From positions 1 to 64,000 of the forward strand of contig CAMLLB010000005.1 in the NCBI GenBank assembly GCA_946480815.1: a DNA stretch of 64,000 nucleotides. Direction: 5' to 3'. The DNA comes from an uncultured Flavobacteriales bacterium (lineage in GTDB: Bacteria > Bacteroidota > Bacteroidia > Flavobacteriales > Crocinitomicaceae). The notes below the pieces were generated by a model. The model did no database searches, was not told the origin of the DNA, and saw only the letters and a list, made by a program, of their open reading frames with translations. Each line of letters starts with the position of its first letter. Position 1 is the stretch's first letter. Below, piece by piece: positions 27,501-35,435 of this stretch. A program made the translations under genes and the position numbers.

Positions 27501-29342
27501 TCATTGGAATGGATGGATGGGAATACTTATTATACCTCCACAAACGCTCCGACTTTTGTATTACAAAATGCAGCGGGTTGTGATTCGACAGTAACGTTGA
27601 ACTTAACGATCACACATTCTACCACAGGAACGGATGCTCAAACAGCGTGTGATTCATACGATTGGATCGACGGTAACACCTACACATCGTCCACGAATAC
27701 TCCAACATTTATATTGCAGAATGCAGCAGGTTGCGATTCTGTAGTAACGTTGAATCTTACTATTTTATCAAATAATACGATCGATATTCGAACAGCATGT
27801 AATTCTTACGATTGGATCGACGGAAATACCTATACTTCATCAACGAATACGCCAACTTTTGTATTACAAAATGCAGCTGGGTGCGATTCAATCGTTACGT
27901 TAAACTTAACAATTAATCATTCTAATACCGGAATTGATATTCAGACCGCTTGTGATTCTTTGATCTGGATTGATGGGATAACTTATTCTTCTTCTACGAG
28001 CACACCGACTTTTGTCTTGCAGAATGCAGCGGGTTGTGATTCGACAGTAACGTTGAACTTAACGATCACACATTCTACCACAGGAACGGATGTTCAAACA
28101 GCGTGTGATTCATACGATTGGATTGATGGAAATACCTACACATCTTCAACAAACACACCAACTTTTGTCTTGCAAAACGCAGTGGGTTGTGATTCCACTG
28201 TTACCTTGAATTTAACGATCATCAATTCAACCAGTGGAACGGATGCTCAAACAGCTTGTGATTCTTTGACTTGGATTGATGGAAACACCTATACATCGTC
28301 CACGAATACTCCGACTTTTGTATTGCAGAATGCAGTGGGTTGTGATTCTACTGTAACATTGAATTTAACGATCATCAATTCAACCAGCGGAACGGATGTT
28401 CAAACAGCGTGTGATTCGTATGATTGGATCGATGGAAATACGTATACTTCATCAACAAATACTCCAACATTTGTGCTACAGAATGCAGCAGGTTGTGATT
28501 CTACTGTAACATTGAACTTGACAATCATTCCGTCTTTTCCTTTAATTGTTGAGAATGTTTTTGTTTTCCCTTCCGACGCCAATACCTGCGTCGGCGAAGC
28601 AGCAATTGATCTTTCCGGAAACGCACCTTTCGAACTGGATTTCGACAACGGTTCACAAATCGTTAACTCAAATGGATACAGCCTGGTAACCGGTTTATGT
28701 GCAGGAATTCACGATTTACATGTCATAGACAACTGTGGAGATACACTTTCTGTTCCGGTCGTGATCCCGATTGATTCCAATTTTGTGTTCAACAATCCGT
28801 TTATTGATTCATTAGCGCAGGATTCTTTAGGAGTAACCATGACCAACTGTGATATTTTCTATAATGGAATTGATACCGCTTACATTGATTCGATCTGGGC
28901 AAACGGAAATACGGTGAACGTGATCTGGAACATCGTAGATTCCAATGGATCTAACTTCGATACAACCAATTATGTGCTGAATAACGGAAACGGTGTTTAC
29001 TGGCTGCAGTTGAGTGTATACTGTCCGTTCAAATCAGCGAATGAATACTTCACGGTTACGGAGGCGATTTACTTCAATAACGGACATGTGAGTACTGCCG
29101 GTCTATCGGAAGAAAATAACTTATTCAAGCTTTATCCGAATCCAACCACTGATCAGGTCCACTTATCTTTCTCGGGTTCCGATGCAGAATTGACTGTTTA
29201 CGATGTGCAAGGAAAGGTTGTATTGAAAGATCAAATCCAAAACCAGGGAATGGTTTCGCTTCAAAACTTTGAACGCGGAGTGTATTTGTTTGATTTCAAG
29301 AATTCGCAGGGACATAGTGTCCGGCGGGTGGTAAAGCAGTAG
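24576..29342 (+). CDS. Giant T9SS protein: ELWxxDGT propeller plus 51-residue repeats
   Basis: This 1588-residue secreted protein has a signal peptide (about 1-24). Residues about 40-860 carry roughly 17 ELWxxDGT-type units, such as ELWKSDGTETGT, probably forming beta-propellers. Residues about 867-1321 hold nine tandem units of about 51 residues. The first is divergent; the other eight are close variants with core TACDSYDWIDGNTYTSS and a C-terminal AAGCDSTVTLNLTI. Each unit has two cysteines that may pair. A 267-residue module follows, ending in a type A sorting domain (LYPNPTTDQVHLSF at about 1518). That module is nearly the same as in the next gene. The protein is likely a long surface adhesin; binding target unknown. 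Confidence 0.93.
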   Translation: MSLKSVKIQILVLALICFCSLKVAGQITMVKNIDTDYWTSSGSYPKFLIRLGNKVLFSAVDKQHGGELWCTDGTTAGTVLISDINPEPEIGSEIFAPVEMNGFVYFLARGEGDKKGLYKTDGTSEGTTFIHQFYNYDYSNSDLQILKVNNTLYFEATGFGTGSELWKSDGTETGTVLVKDINPGYSGSSPKQLTEVNGEIYFTANNGVNGLELWKSDGTETGTYMVIDFNGTGNGNPNSLISFQGMLFFSASSTTGNDLWKTDGTVAGTQLVSSVANVEQYASYNNGIAIREYNGYLYFAGGPYNNKELWRSDGTTAGTTEFATFYPSVTNSSSPDGFTEFNGELYFSAQNGGGRGFYKTNGITCQTLNSGHLDAKNFCVWNGILFFQGRDGSGRELWKTNGTPAGTVKIKDMSPNNGDPCFITPVNAADVVFQGGNVAGNIELWKSNGTAAGTSMIKDISSQWNSTRFKEGVSLNDKIFFASNGESIYSELWETNGTTSGTLMTKDMCTATYCGSAPRNFYKADSSTFYFTMYYTSTSQSALAKSNGTAAGSVMVKTMTGESHSFIPYNGYHLFLVGNSAIARTDGTTAGTITLKSGMSTNGPIAVANGMAYFITNSQLWKTDGTVAGTTFIKTLGGTTGKLIELNGMLYFEVYISGTGCQIWTSDGTSTGTVLFMSVPYNDFQTTSAVIKETIRYNNKLYFSMNTNGSGYELWVTDGTVAGTQILKEIKSGPWGSDPKNFTVFNGKLYFSADDGIHGSELWESDGTTAGTVMVKDINPGIQSSAPSKFSIVHNKLYFSANDGMTGHELWVSDGTACGTHLIQDVNPGNMSSFPLVIGSINNELLLNLYHYDYGFELWKYTDNSQIYHTTCVSYTWSLNNQTYTSSGVYYDTIPSTSGCDSIVTLNLTILNPTNVNDVQTACDSYDWIDGNTYTSSTNTPTFVLQNAAGCDSTVTLNLTITHSTSGIDVQTACDSLEWMDGNTYYTSTNAPTFVLQNAAGCDSTVTLNLTITHSTTGTDAQTACDSYDWIDGNTYTSSTNTPTFILQNAAGCDSVVTLNLTILSNNTIDIRTACNSYDWIDGNTYTSSTNTPTFVLQNAAGCDSIVTLNLTINHSNTGIDIQTACDSLIWIDGITYSSSTSTPTFVLQNAAGCDSTVTLNLTITHSTTGTDVQTACDSYDWIDGNTYTSSTNTPTFVLQNAVGCDSTVTLNLTIINSTSGTDAQTACDSLTWIDGNTYTSSTNTPTFVLQNAVGCDSTVTLNLTIINSTSGTDVQTACDSYDWIDGNTYTSSTNTPTFVLQNAAGCDSTVTLNLTIIPSFPLIVENVFVFPSDANTCVGEAAIDLSGNAPFELDFDNGSQIVNSNGYSLVTGLCAGIHDLHVIDNCGDTLSVPVVIPIDSNFVFNNPFIDSLAQDSLGVTMTNCDIFYNGIDTAYIDSIWANGNTVNVIWNIVDSNGSNFDTTNYVLNNGNGVYWLQLSVYCPFKSANEYFTVTEAIYFNNGHVSTAGLSEENNLFKLYPNPTTDQVHLSFSGSDAELTVYDVQGKVVLKDQIQNQGMVSLQNFERGVYLFDFKNSQGHSVRRVVKQ
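27178..28540 (+). repeat. Tandem coding repeats, ~153-bp period, 9 units
   Basis: In-frame repeats encode the 51-residue units of the ELWxxDGT protein. One unit is three bases shorter. Unit-to-unit DNA similarity is high in the last eight, while synonymous differences are scattered, which suggests expansion by unequal exchange followed by drift. Length polymorphism between strains would be expected. Confidence 0.85.
28571..29342 (+). repeat. Duplicated 772-bp C-terminal cassette, copy 1
   Basis: This segment encodes the last 257 residues of the ELWxxDGT protein. It aligns without any insertion or deletion to 30765-31536 in the next gene (constant offset 2194). Confidence 0.85.
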
Positions 29343-29398
29343 AGAGATCAATAACGACTATAGAAAAATTCACTTGTCTTTCGATGAATAGATTTTTG

Positions 29399-29406
29399 TA
29401 CTTTTG
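29399..29406 (+). promoter_or_regulatory. -7 box TACTTTTG for the delta-60 gene
   Basis: A TAnnTTTG match lies 24 bases before the ATG at 29431. It follows a weak hairpin (AAAAAT...ATTTTT, about 29364-29397). Confidence 0.5.
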
Positions 29407-29430
29407 GTAAGTCAATTTAACCAATTTTAA

Positions 29431-31536
29431 ATGAATAAGCTTTTATTTTCAATTCTATTTTTATCCTTTTATATCAACTCTTTTTCTCAACAATGGGTTA
29501 ATGATCAGAATTTCTATACCGGTAATGGTGGAAATAACTCTACCGGAATTAATCATTTAATGGTTGACCATCAGGATAGGATAATCATTACCGGAAGTTT
29601 TGTCACCTTTAATGATACTATTGTAAATCGTATTACCCGGCTCAAACCGAACGGAGGGATTGACACCTCGTTTCATTCCGGTGCTGGATTTGATAATTTT
29701 GTGTATACCCTTAACGAACAATTAGATGGTAAAATCCTCGCCACGGGAGCTTTCTTTTCTTATGATAACGTTTCGACTAACAAGATCGTACGTCTGAATG
29801 TGGACGGGTCTTTAGATACTTCATTCAATATTGGAACAGGTCCCAATGATGTTATATGGAAATCGATCATTCAACCGGATGGAAAAATATTGATTAGTGG
29901 AGATTTTACAGAATTTAATGGTATCCCGATGAATCGGATTGCGAGATTAAATTCGGATGGTTCTATCGACACATCATTTAATATTGGAACGGGTGCAAAT
30001 GCCGGAGCTGGTGGAATGTGTCTTCAACCGGATGGCAAGATTATTCTTACTGGTCAATTCACAATGTTTAATAACGTATCTAAAAAATGTATTGTAAGAC
30101 TGAATGCCTCGGGAAGTATTGATAACTCATTCGATGCAAATAATAACACTTATGGTACTTTGGGGAAAGTAATGCTGAGATCGACAGGAGATATAATTGT
30201 ATCGGGAAATTTCACAGAATTTGATAATGTTCCGATGAATGGAGTTGTGCTTTTGGATGCCAATGGACAATTAAACACCCAATTTTCAATAGGAGTATTT
30301 AATGATGTACAAGTGAGGAGAAGTACGTTGCAGAGTGATGACAAACTGCTTGTATTTGGAAGCTTTACGAGTTACAATGGCGTAACTTACAATCGATTGA
30401 TGAGGTTTAATACAGATGGTTCTGTGGACACCTCTTTTGATCTGGGAGCCGGAGCCGATGATTGGGTGCAAGGGGTTGAAATGCAGTCGAATGGAAAAAT
30501 GATTGTGAGTGGAAAGTTTAGTCATTTCATGGGTGAAAGTAAAAACGATCTGACCAGAATTACTTTTTGTTCATCTTCTGATACTACTATTTTTGAAACA
30601 AATTGCGATTCTTTTAATTGGTCTCATAATGGAATTACCTATACAACTTCCGGTCAATACAGCGATACGATTCCGAATGTATCCGGCTGTGACTCAATCA
30701 TTACCCTGGACCTGACAATTATTCCATCTCTTCCTCTTTCAGTTGCAAATTCTTTCGCTATGCCTTCCGATGCCAATACCTGCGTCGGCGAAGCAGCAAT
30801 TGATCTTTCCGGAAATGCACCTTTCGAACTGGATTTCGACAACGGCTCACAGGTGATTAATTCAAACGGATACAGCTTAATTACAGGTTTATGTGCGGGA
30901 ATTCACGATCTGCATGTCACAGACAACTGCGGGGACACACTTTCCACAGCAATCGTCATTCCTGTCGATTCGAATTACGTCTTCAACAATCCGTTCATTG
31001 ATTCCCTGGCATTGGACTCTTTAGGAGTAGCCATGACTAACTGTGATATTTACTATGCAGGAATCGACACCGCTTACATCGATTCAATCTGGGCAAATGG
31101 AAATACGGTGAACGTGATCTGGAATATTGTGGATTCCAATGGATCTAACTTCGATACTACCAATTATGTGCTGAATAATGGAAATGGCGTTTATTGGCTG
31201 CAGTTGAGTGTGTTCTGTCCATTCAAATCGGCGAATGAATACTTCACGGTTACGGAGGCGATTTACTTCAATAACGGACATGTGAGTACTGCCGGTCTAT
31301 CGGAAGAAGAGAACTTATTCAAGCTTTATCCGAATCCAGCCACTGATCAGGTCCACTTATCTTTCTTGGGTTCCGATGCAGAATTGACTGTTTACGACGT
31401 TCAGGGGAAAGTGGTGCTGAAAGACAAGATCCAAAATCAAGGAATGGTTTCCTTACAGAACTTTGAACGCGGAGTTTACCTGTTCAATTTCAGAAATTCA
31501 TCCGGACACAGTTTTCAGCGGGTTGTGAAGCAATAA
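29431..31536 (+). CDS. T9SS protein with delta-60 repeats
   Basis: This 701-residue secreted protein has a signal peptide (about 1-19, ending SFSQQ). Residues about 20-385 contain about seven delta-60-type units with the pattern QPDGKILISGDFTEFNG...RIARLNSDGSIDTSF, likely a beta-propeller. One divergent copy of the neighbouring gene's cysteine repeat follows (about 390-430, CDSFNWSHNGITYTTSG). The last 270 residues repeat the upstream gene's C-terminal module with sorting motif LYPNPATDQ. The two proteins therefore display different heads on the same base. It is 88 bases after the upstream gene and has its own promoter-like element. Confidence 0.92.
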   Translation: MNKLLFSILFLSFYINSFSQQWVNDQNFYTGNGGNNSTGINHLMVDHQDRIIITGSFVTFNDTIVNRITRLKPNGGIDTSFHSGAGFDNFVYTLNEQLDGKILATGAFFSYDNVSTNKIVRLNVDGSLDTSFNIGTGPNDVIWKSIIQPDGKILISGDFTEFNGIPMNRIARLNSDGSIDTSFNIGTGANAGAGGMCLQPDGKIILTGQFTMFNNVSKKCIVRLNASGSIDNSFDANNNTYGTLGKVMLRSTGDIIVSGNFTEFDNVPMNGVVLLDANGQLNTQFSIGVFNDVQVRRSTLQSDDKLLVFGSFTSYNGVTYNRLMRFNTDGSVDTSFDLGAGADDWVQGVEMQSNGKMIVSGKFSHFMGESKNDLTRITFCSSSDTTIFETNCDSFNWSHNGITYTTSGQYSDTIPNVSGCDSIITLDLTIIPSLPLSVANSFAMPSDANTCVGEAAIDLSGNAPFELDFDNGSQVINSNGYSLITGLCAGIHDLHVTDNCGDTLSTAIVIPVDSNYVFNNPFIDSLALDSLGVAMTNCDIYYAGIDTAYIDSIWANGNTVNVIWNIVDSNGSNFDTTNYVLNNGNGVYWLQLSVFCPFKSANEYFTVTEAIYFNNGHVSTAGLSEEENLFKLYPNPATDQVHLSFLGSDAELTVYDVQGKVVLKDKIQNQGMVSLQNFERGVYLFNFRNSSGHSFQRVVKQ
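30765..31536 (+). repeat. Duplicated 772-bp C-terminal cassette, copy 2
   Basis: Ungapped counterpart of 28571-29342. Differences are mostly single-base and often silent by eye; percent identity was not calculated. Confidence 0.85.
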
Positions 31537-31565
31537 ATATCGCTGGTTACAAATAACTATATTGA

Positions 31566-31595
31566 AAATCCGTTTATCAGCTGATAAACGGATTT
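31566..31595 (+). terminator. 30-bp perfect palindrome after the delta-60 gene
   Basis: The palindrome has arms AAATCCGTTTATCAG and its exact complement, with no loop bases, 29 bases after the stop. The following CGTATTTTTG includes a -7 box, so the end of one unit abuts the start of the next. Confidence 0.7.
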
Positions 31596-31597
31596 CG

Positions 31598-31605
31598 TAT
31601 TTTTG
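31598..31605 (+). promoter_or_regulatory. -7 box TATTTTTG for the LytTR regulator
   Basis: A TAnnTTTG match lies two bases after the palindrome and 22 bases before the ATG at 31628. Confidence 0.5.
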
Positions 31606-31627
31606 TTTACCCCATTTACCCCATTTG

Positions 31628-32371
31628 ATGAAAATCTTAATTATAGACGACGAAAAAATGGCGCGGGAAAATTGCCTCATGGTATTGTCCCGAAGCGGCA
31701 TTGATAACCTCTCGATACGGGAAGCGGATAGTGTTCCCGCTGCTTTGAAAGCAATTGATGAATTCAATCCCGATCTGTTGTTATTGGATATCCAATTGCA
31801 TGATAAAAGCGGATTTGATATTCTGCAAACCATCGCACCGCGTTTTATCCCTACTATTTTTATTACAGCATACAATGATTTTGCATTGAAAGCATTCCAG
31901 GTTTCTGCCTTGGATTATTTGCTGAAACCTTATGATCCTTCGGATCTGACCACCGCATTGCTGAAAGCACATAAACACATTCAGAATACTAAGATCCTGG
32001 AACAATTGGACGTTTTTCGCCAACAGTTTAAATCAACGGAACCAAAACGCATCGTGCTGAATACCGCCGACATGCTCCACATTGTAAATGTAGATGATAT
32101 CACACACTGCCTGGCCGATGGCGCGTATACCCATTTCTTTTTCACCGATCGAAAACAAATCCTCGTTTCCAAAACCCTGGGACATTTTGAAAGTATCATC
32201 GACAATGAGCATTTCATTCGCACGCACCAAAGTTATTTGGTAAATATGCGTCATGTGACTCAATTCGATAAACGAAACGGTGGTTTTCTGATCTTACCGA
32301 ATGGTGTGGAAATACCGGTTTCCACCAGAAAGAAGGAAGAAGTCCTGGCCCATTTTAAGGCTAACCATTAA
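31628..32371 (+). CDS. LytTR-family response regulator
   Basis: This 247-residue regulator has a receiver domain with acidic residues DDE (7-9), phospho-acceptor Asp54 in LLLLDIQLHDKSG, and Lys100 in DYLLKPYD. A LytTR DNA-binding domain spans about 140-245, including FIRTHQSYLVNMRHV. The start at 31628 gives the canonical opening MKILIIDDEKMARE; the 22-codon upstream extension crosses promoter sequence and is rejected. The cognate kinase is the next gene, 31 bases downstream. The pair follows two surface-protein genes that end in a shared cassette. Control of those genes is an attractive guess, not shown by sequence. Confidence 0.95.
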   Translation: MKILIIDDEKMARENCLMVLSRSGIDNLSIREADSVPAALKAIDEFNPDLLLLDIQLHDKSGFDILQTIAPRFIPTIFITAYNDFALKAFQVSALDYLLKPYDPSDLTTALLKAHKHIQNTKILEQLDVFRQQFKSTEPKRIVLNTADMLHIVNVDDITHCLADGAYTHFFFTDRKQILVSKTLGHFESIIDNEHFIRTHQSYLVNMRHVTQFDKRNGGFLILPNGVEIPVSTRKKEEVLAHFKANH

Positions 32372-32402
32372 TTAAGATCATTTTTAAAGCACACAAACAC
32401 CA

Positions 32403-34325
32403 ATGACACACTTGATTCGCTCCCTGACCATCCTTCTTTTCTGTATCTTTTCACATTCACTGAATGCTCAGCCACCACTTGACAGTTTGTTGCGAAAAGT
32501 CCGGTATCAAAGTGAAGACACGGTAAAAGTTAAATTATATTACGATATAGGCGTAAGCTACTTTTATAAAGACAGGGCCATATTCCGGGCATATATGGAC
32601 AGCGTGCAGCGTTTATCACGAAAGCTCAATTACAGCAAAGGGGAAGGATTGGTTTATGCTATTTATGGGACCTATTACTACCATCTCAATGATTGGGATA
32701 AAATGAAATCGAGCCTTCAAAAATCCGATAGTGTTTTCAAAAAAATTCCCGGTTCACAAGACAAATTAACATTCAGTAAAGGGCTTTTCTCCCTTTATTA
32801 CCAACAGCACGGAGATTTTAAGAAAGCATTAAAACTGAATCTTGAAATGCTGCATTATTACGAAAAACACGGACCCAGGAAAGAAGAGGCAAAATATGTG
32901 GGTAGTGTCGCTACTTTATTACAGGAGCTTGAGCGCTATAAAGAAGCAACTGCATATTACAAACGCTCCATTGAACTCAGGAAAGAGATCAAAGATTTCA
33001 ATGGTCAATCCATTGCTTTGCTGAATTTGGGAGGCATGCTTGCTGAACAAAAAATGTATACCAGTGCAGAACCGTATTTGCTGGAAGCGCTGCGCTTGCA
33101 AAAAACATTTCAGCAAGAACGGATTATCAAGGCTTGCCAGGCAAACCTGGCTCACATTTACGCCGAAACAGGCAAGTACGAAAAAGCACTGAAACTGGTA
33201 AAAGAATGTGATGTGTTTTACATGGAGCAACAAGACACGTTCAACTCGGTAACGATTTCCTTGTACGAGGCAACTGCCTATATGAATATGAAGAAATACG
33301 ATCGCGCACTGGCTGTCCTGAATGTGAAACACCGCTGGATCAAAGGTAATCCGGGCTATTCCGATTTGGAAGCAGACGTACTTTGGCAATTTTACAAAGT
33401 ATATAAGACCATGGGTAAAACGGATATGGCACTGGAATACTTTGAAGAGGCCAAAGAACTGGAAGATAATAACAGCAATCTGGCCATTCAGCATGGGATT
33501 TCCCGGATGAAAGAGCAATATGAAACGGAAAAAAAGCAACGGGAGAACCTGCAGTTACGACAGGAAAACCTGCTGAAGGATATCAAACTGAACCAACTCA
33601 ATTATTTCATCTATGGGTCTGTTTTATTGCTTTTGCTTATTAGTGTCATTGCTTACACAACTGTGCGTTATAACCGATTGAAGGCCGGAAAAATTGCCGT
33701 TGAAATGGAACAGCGCTTATTGCAAAGCCAGATGAATCCGCATTTTATCTTCAATGTACTCAATGCCATTCATACCTATATGCTGAAAAAAGATACGGAA
33801 GAATCGGGGAAACTTCTTACTTCATTTGCACGCCTGGTGCGGTCAATTCTGCAACATTCTTCAACCGACAATATTTCCCTGGAGGAAGAATTAAAATGGC
33901 TGAAAGACTACATGCGTTTGCAGCAATTGCGCTTTAACAATGCCTTTGATTATACCATTGAAATAGATGAACAATTGTCGCCCGATAACCTCTTGCTCCC
34001 ACCGATGCTCATTCAGCCCTTTATTGAAAATGCCATCGAGCATGGATTTTCGGAACTGGATAAACCCGGAAAATTGGTCATTTCCTATAGGAAAACCGGA
34101 AAAGAAGTAGAAATCTCGATCACGGACAATGGAAAAGGATTTTCAACAGACAGACCGGTGAACCCGAAAAAGGAACATGAATCCGTTGCGATCCAGATTA
34201 CTGAAAAGCGGATCAATCTCTTGAACAAACGAAGGAAAGGGGTCTTTAATTTTGAAATTGTTTCAAAACCTTCGGAAGGAACTTCCGTCCTTTTCTCCAT
34301 TCCTTACCGTTCCCGCTTTGATTAA
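32403..34325 (+). CDS. TPR-containing LytS-type sensor histidine kinase
   Basis: This 640-residue kinase starts with a signal peptide (about 1-23, ending SLNAQ). A periplasmic tetratricopeptide-like region extends to about residue 370 (for example GEGLVYAIYGTYYYHLNDWDK and AKYVGSVATLLQELERYKEA). A coiled coil precedes a single membrane helix at about 399-422. The cytoplasmic kinase core is of the His_kinase (LytS/YehU) class, with phospho-acceptor His447 in SQMNPHFIFNVLNAIH. The N box is QPFIENAIEHGF and the G box ITDNGKGFS. It lies 31 bases after the LytTR regulator and should phosphorylate it. TPR input domains typically sense protein or peptide partners. Confidence 0.95.
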   Translation: MTHLIRSLTILLFCIFSHSLNAQPPLDSLLRKVRYQSEDTVKVKLYYDIGVSYFYKDRAIFRAYMDSVQRLSRKLNYSKGEGLVYAIYGTYYYHLNDWDKMKSSLQKSDSVFKKIPGSQDKLTFSKGLFSLYYQQHGDFKKALKLNLEMLHYYEKHGPRKEEAKYVGSVATLLQELERYKEATAYYKRSIELRKEIKDFNGQSIALLNLGGMLAEQKMYTSAEPYLLEALRLQKTFQQERIIKACQANLAHIYAETGKYEKALKLVKECDVFYMEQQDTFNSVTISLYEATAYMNMKKYDRALAVLNVKHRWIKGNPGYSDLEADVLWQFYKVYKTMGKTDMALEYFEEAKELEDNNSNLAIQHGISRMKEQYETEKKQRENLQLRQENLLKDIKLNQLNYFIYGSVLLLLLISVIAYTTVRYNRLKAGKIAVEMEQRLLQSQMNPHFIFNVLNAIHTYMLKKDTEESGKLLTSFARLVRSILQHSSTDNISLEEELKWLKDYMRLQQLRFNNAFDYTIEIDEQLSPDNLLLPPMLIQPFIENAIEHGFSELDKPGKLVISYRKTGKEVEISITDNGKGFSTDRPVNPKKEHESVAIQITEKRINLLNKRRKGVFNFEIVSKPSEGTSVLFSIPYRSRFD

Positions 34326-34516
34326 ATGCAAAAAAGGACAGGGACGATCTTTGCACTTATTTGAAAAATCCCCGCACTTGCTAATTGTTCCTCTTCGGAC
34401 ACCAAAGCAGCGTTGTTCGTTTGTTTGTCTCGGATTACTTTTGTCTCCGAACACAGCCGATGATCTGAGATCCGGCAACTCAAGGACTAAAAATTACCAA
34501 TATCAAAACGGATGGA

Positions 34517-34603
34517 ATGTGTTCTGCAGAATTGTGGTATGAAACTGTTGAAATAAGCTGGGACGGTGACAATATTTCCAAAATCTTGGTAACTGTTGAA
34601 TAA
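34517..34603 (+). pseudogene. Possible 28-residue ORF or 3' gene remnant
   Basis: The frame encodes a peptide containing CSAELWYETVEISWDGD and ending in TVE before TAA. The amphipathic beta-like pattern looks protein-like. The frame stays open about 15 codons upstream of the ATG until a TGA, so this may be the tail of a degraded gene rather than a true small protein. No family is recognised. Confidence 0.25.
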
Positions 34604-34664
34604 GAAACCCCCAATTAACCCACCCTACTAAAGAGAAAGGGCGCTGTAACTCAAACTTGCCCGG

Positions 34665-34701
34665 ATCCGTCTTCCGTCTGTAATAAAGATGGGAGACGGA
34701 T
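34665..34701 (+). terminator. Hairpin terminator before the hydrolase gene
   Basis: Arms ATCCGTCTTCC and GGGAGACGGAT pair with one G-T position around an A-rich loop, followed by TTCTTTTTT. It would end transcription arriving from the histidine-kinase unit. Confidence 0.75.
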
Positions 34702-34709
34702 TTCTTTTT

Positions 34710-34717
34710 TATATTCG
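34710..34717 (+). promoter_or_regulatory. -7-like box TATATTCG, 3 nt before hydrolase gene
   Basis: TATATTCG differs from TAnnTTTG at one position. It sits within the tail of the preceding terminator and three bases before ATG 34721. Confidence 0.4.
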
Positions 34718-34720
34718 CAT

Positions 34721-35416
34721 ATGAAAAACTTGATCATTCTTCACGGAGCACTTGGCGCCCAATCGCAATTTGAACAATTGGTTTCTCAATTGAAAGAACA
34801 GCTGAACATTTACACACTCGATTTTAACGGCCACGGAACAAAGTCTGATATTGGTGAGGTTGATTTTTCGATCGAAGGATTTGCCAGGGAGCTGAAGCAA
34901 TTCATGCAGCAAAACAATATTCGGAAACCGTTGATTTTCGGATACAGTATGGGTGGTTATGTAGCATTGAAATTGGAAAGCCAGGAAGCAAACAGCTTTG
35001 AGAAGATCGTGACCCTGGGTACGAAATTCGATTGGAATCCGGAGAGCGCTGAGAAAGAAGCGAAGATGTTAAACGCGGAAAAGATCGAAGAAAAAGTACC
35101 GGCATTTGCAAATTATTTGAAAACACTTCACGGAGAAGATGTATGGAAAGTCCTGCTTCAACGTACTGCAAAGATGATGCTGGAGCTGGGAAGTAAACCT
35201 GCTTTGAACTCAACCGATTTCGGGAATATTCACATTCCTGTCCGCTTATTGCTTGGTGAAAGGGATGTGATGGTAACACAAGCCGAAACAAAACAAGTCA
35301 AAGAATTGCTGGCAAATTCAAGTTTTGAAGTCATCCCGGATTGGGTTCATCCGATAAACCAGGTTCCCTCAAATCAACTGACACAACAATTGTTAAGTTC
35401 GTATTTACCAGGGTAA
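34721..35416 (+). CDS. Alpha/beta hydrolase
   Basis: This 231-residue hydrolase has an oxyanion-type HGALG at residues 8-12. The nucleophile elbow is GYSMGG with Ser76. The probable acid and base are Asp182 (LLGERDVMV) and His210 (DWVHPINQV). The overall size and short cap region resemble small esterase or MhpC/BioH-like hydrolases. Substrate is not predictable. No signal peptide is present, so it is cytoplasmic. A FrnE-type gene follows after 19 bases but has its own -7 box, so co-transcription is possible but not required. Confidence 0.9.
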   Translation: MKNLIILHGALGAQSQFEQLVSQLKEQLNIYTLDFNGHGTKSDIGEVDFSIEGFARELKQFMQQNNIRKPLIFGYSMGGYVALKLESQEANSFEKIVTLGTKFDWNPESAEKEAKMLNAEKIEEKVPAFANYLKTLHGEDVWKVLLQRTAKMMLELGSKPALNSTDFGNIHIPVRLLLGERDVMVTQAETKQVKELLANSSFEVIPDWVHPINQVPSNQLTQQLLSSYLPG

Positions 35417-35423
35417 ATTGACC

Positions 35424-35431
35424 TAACTTTG
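35424..35431 (+). promoter_or_regulatory. -7 box TAACTTTG, 4 nt before FrnE-type gene
   Basis: TAACTTTG is followed by TTTC and ATG, the same box and spacing as at dxr (15624-15631). It lies 7 bases after the hydrolase stop. Confidence 0.55.
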
Positions 35432-35435
35432 TTTC

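Larger units (their letters stand above)
34326..34720. other. 395-bp intergenic region with a possible coding remnant
   Basis: No full gene is supported. A short open stretch at about 34472-34603 reads into a protein-like ending (see 34517-34603). A terminator hairpin (34665-34701) and a -7-like box precede the next gene. The first 140 bases show no conserved feature that I recognise. Confidence 0.5.

Noticed and set aside
27178..28540. Regular repeats resembling a CRISPR array
   Set aside because: The period is about 153 bp, the frame is continuous and the units encode a protein repeat; there are no short repeats with unique spacers.
34252..34542. Plus-strand frame overlapping the histidine-kinase end
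   Set aside because: It overlaps a confident CDS in another frame, and its composition is unlike the surrounding proteins.
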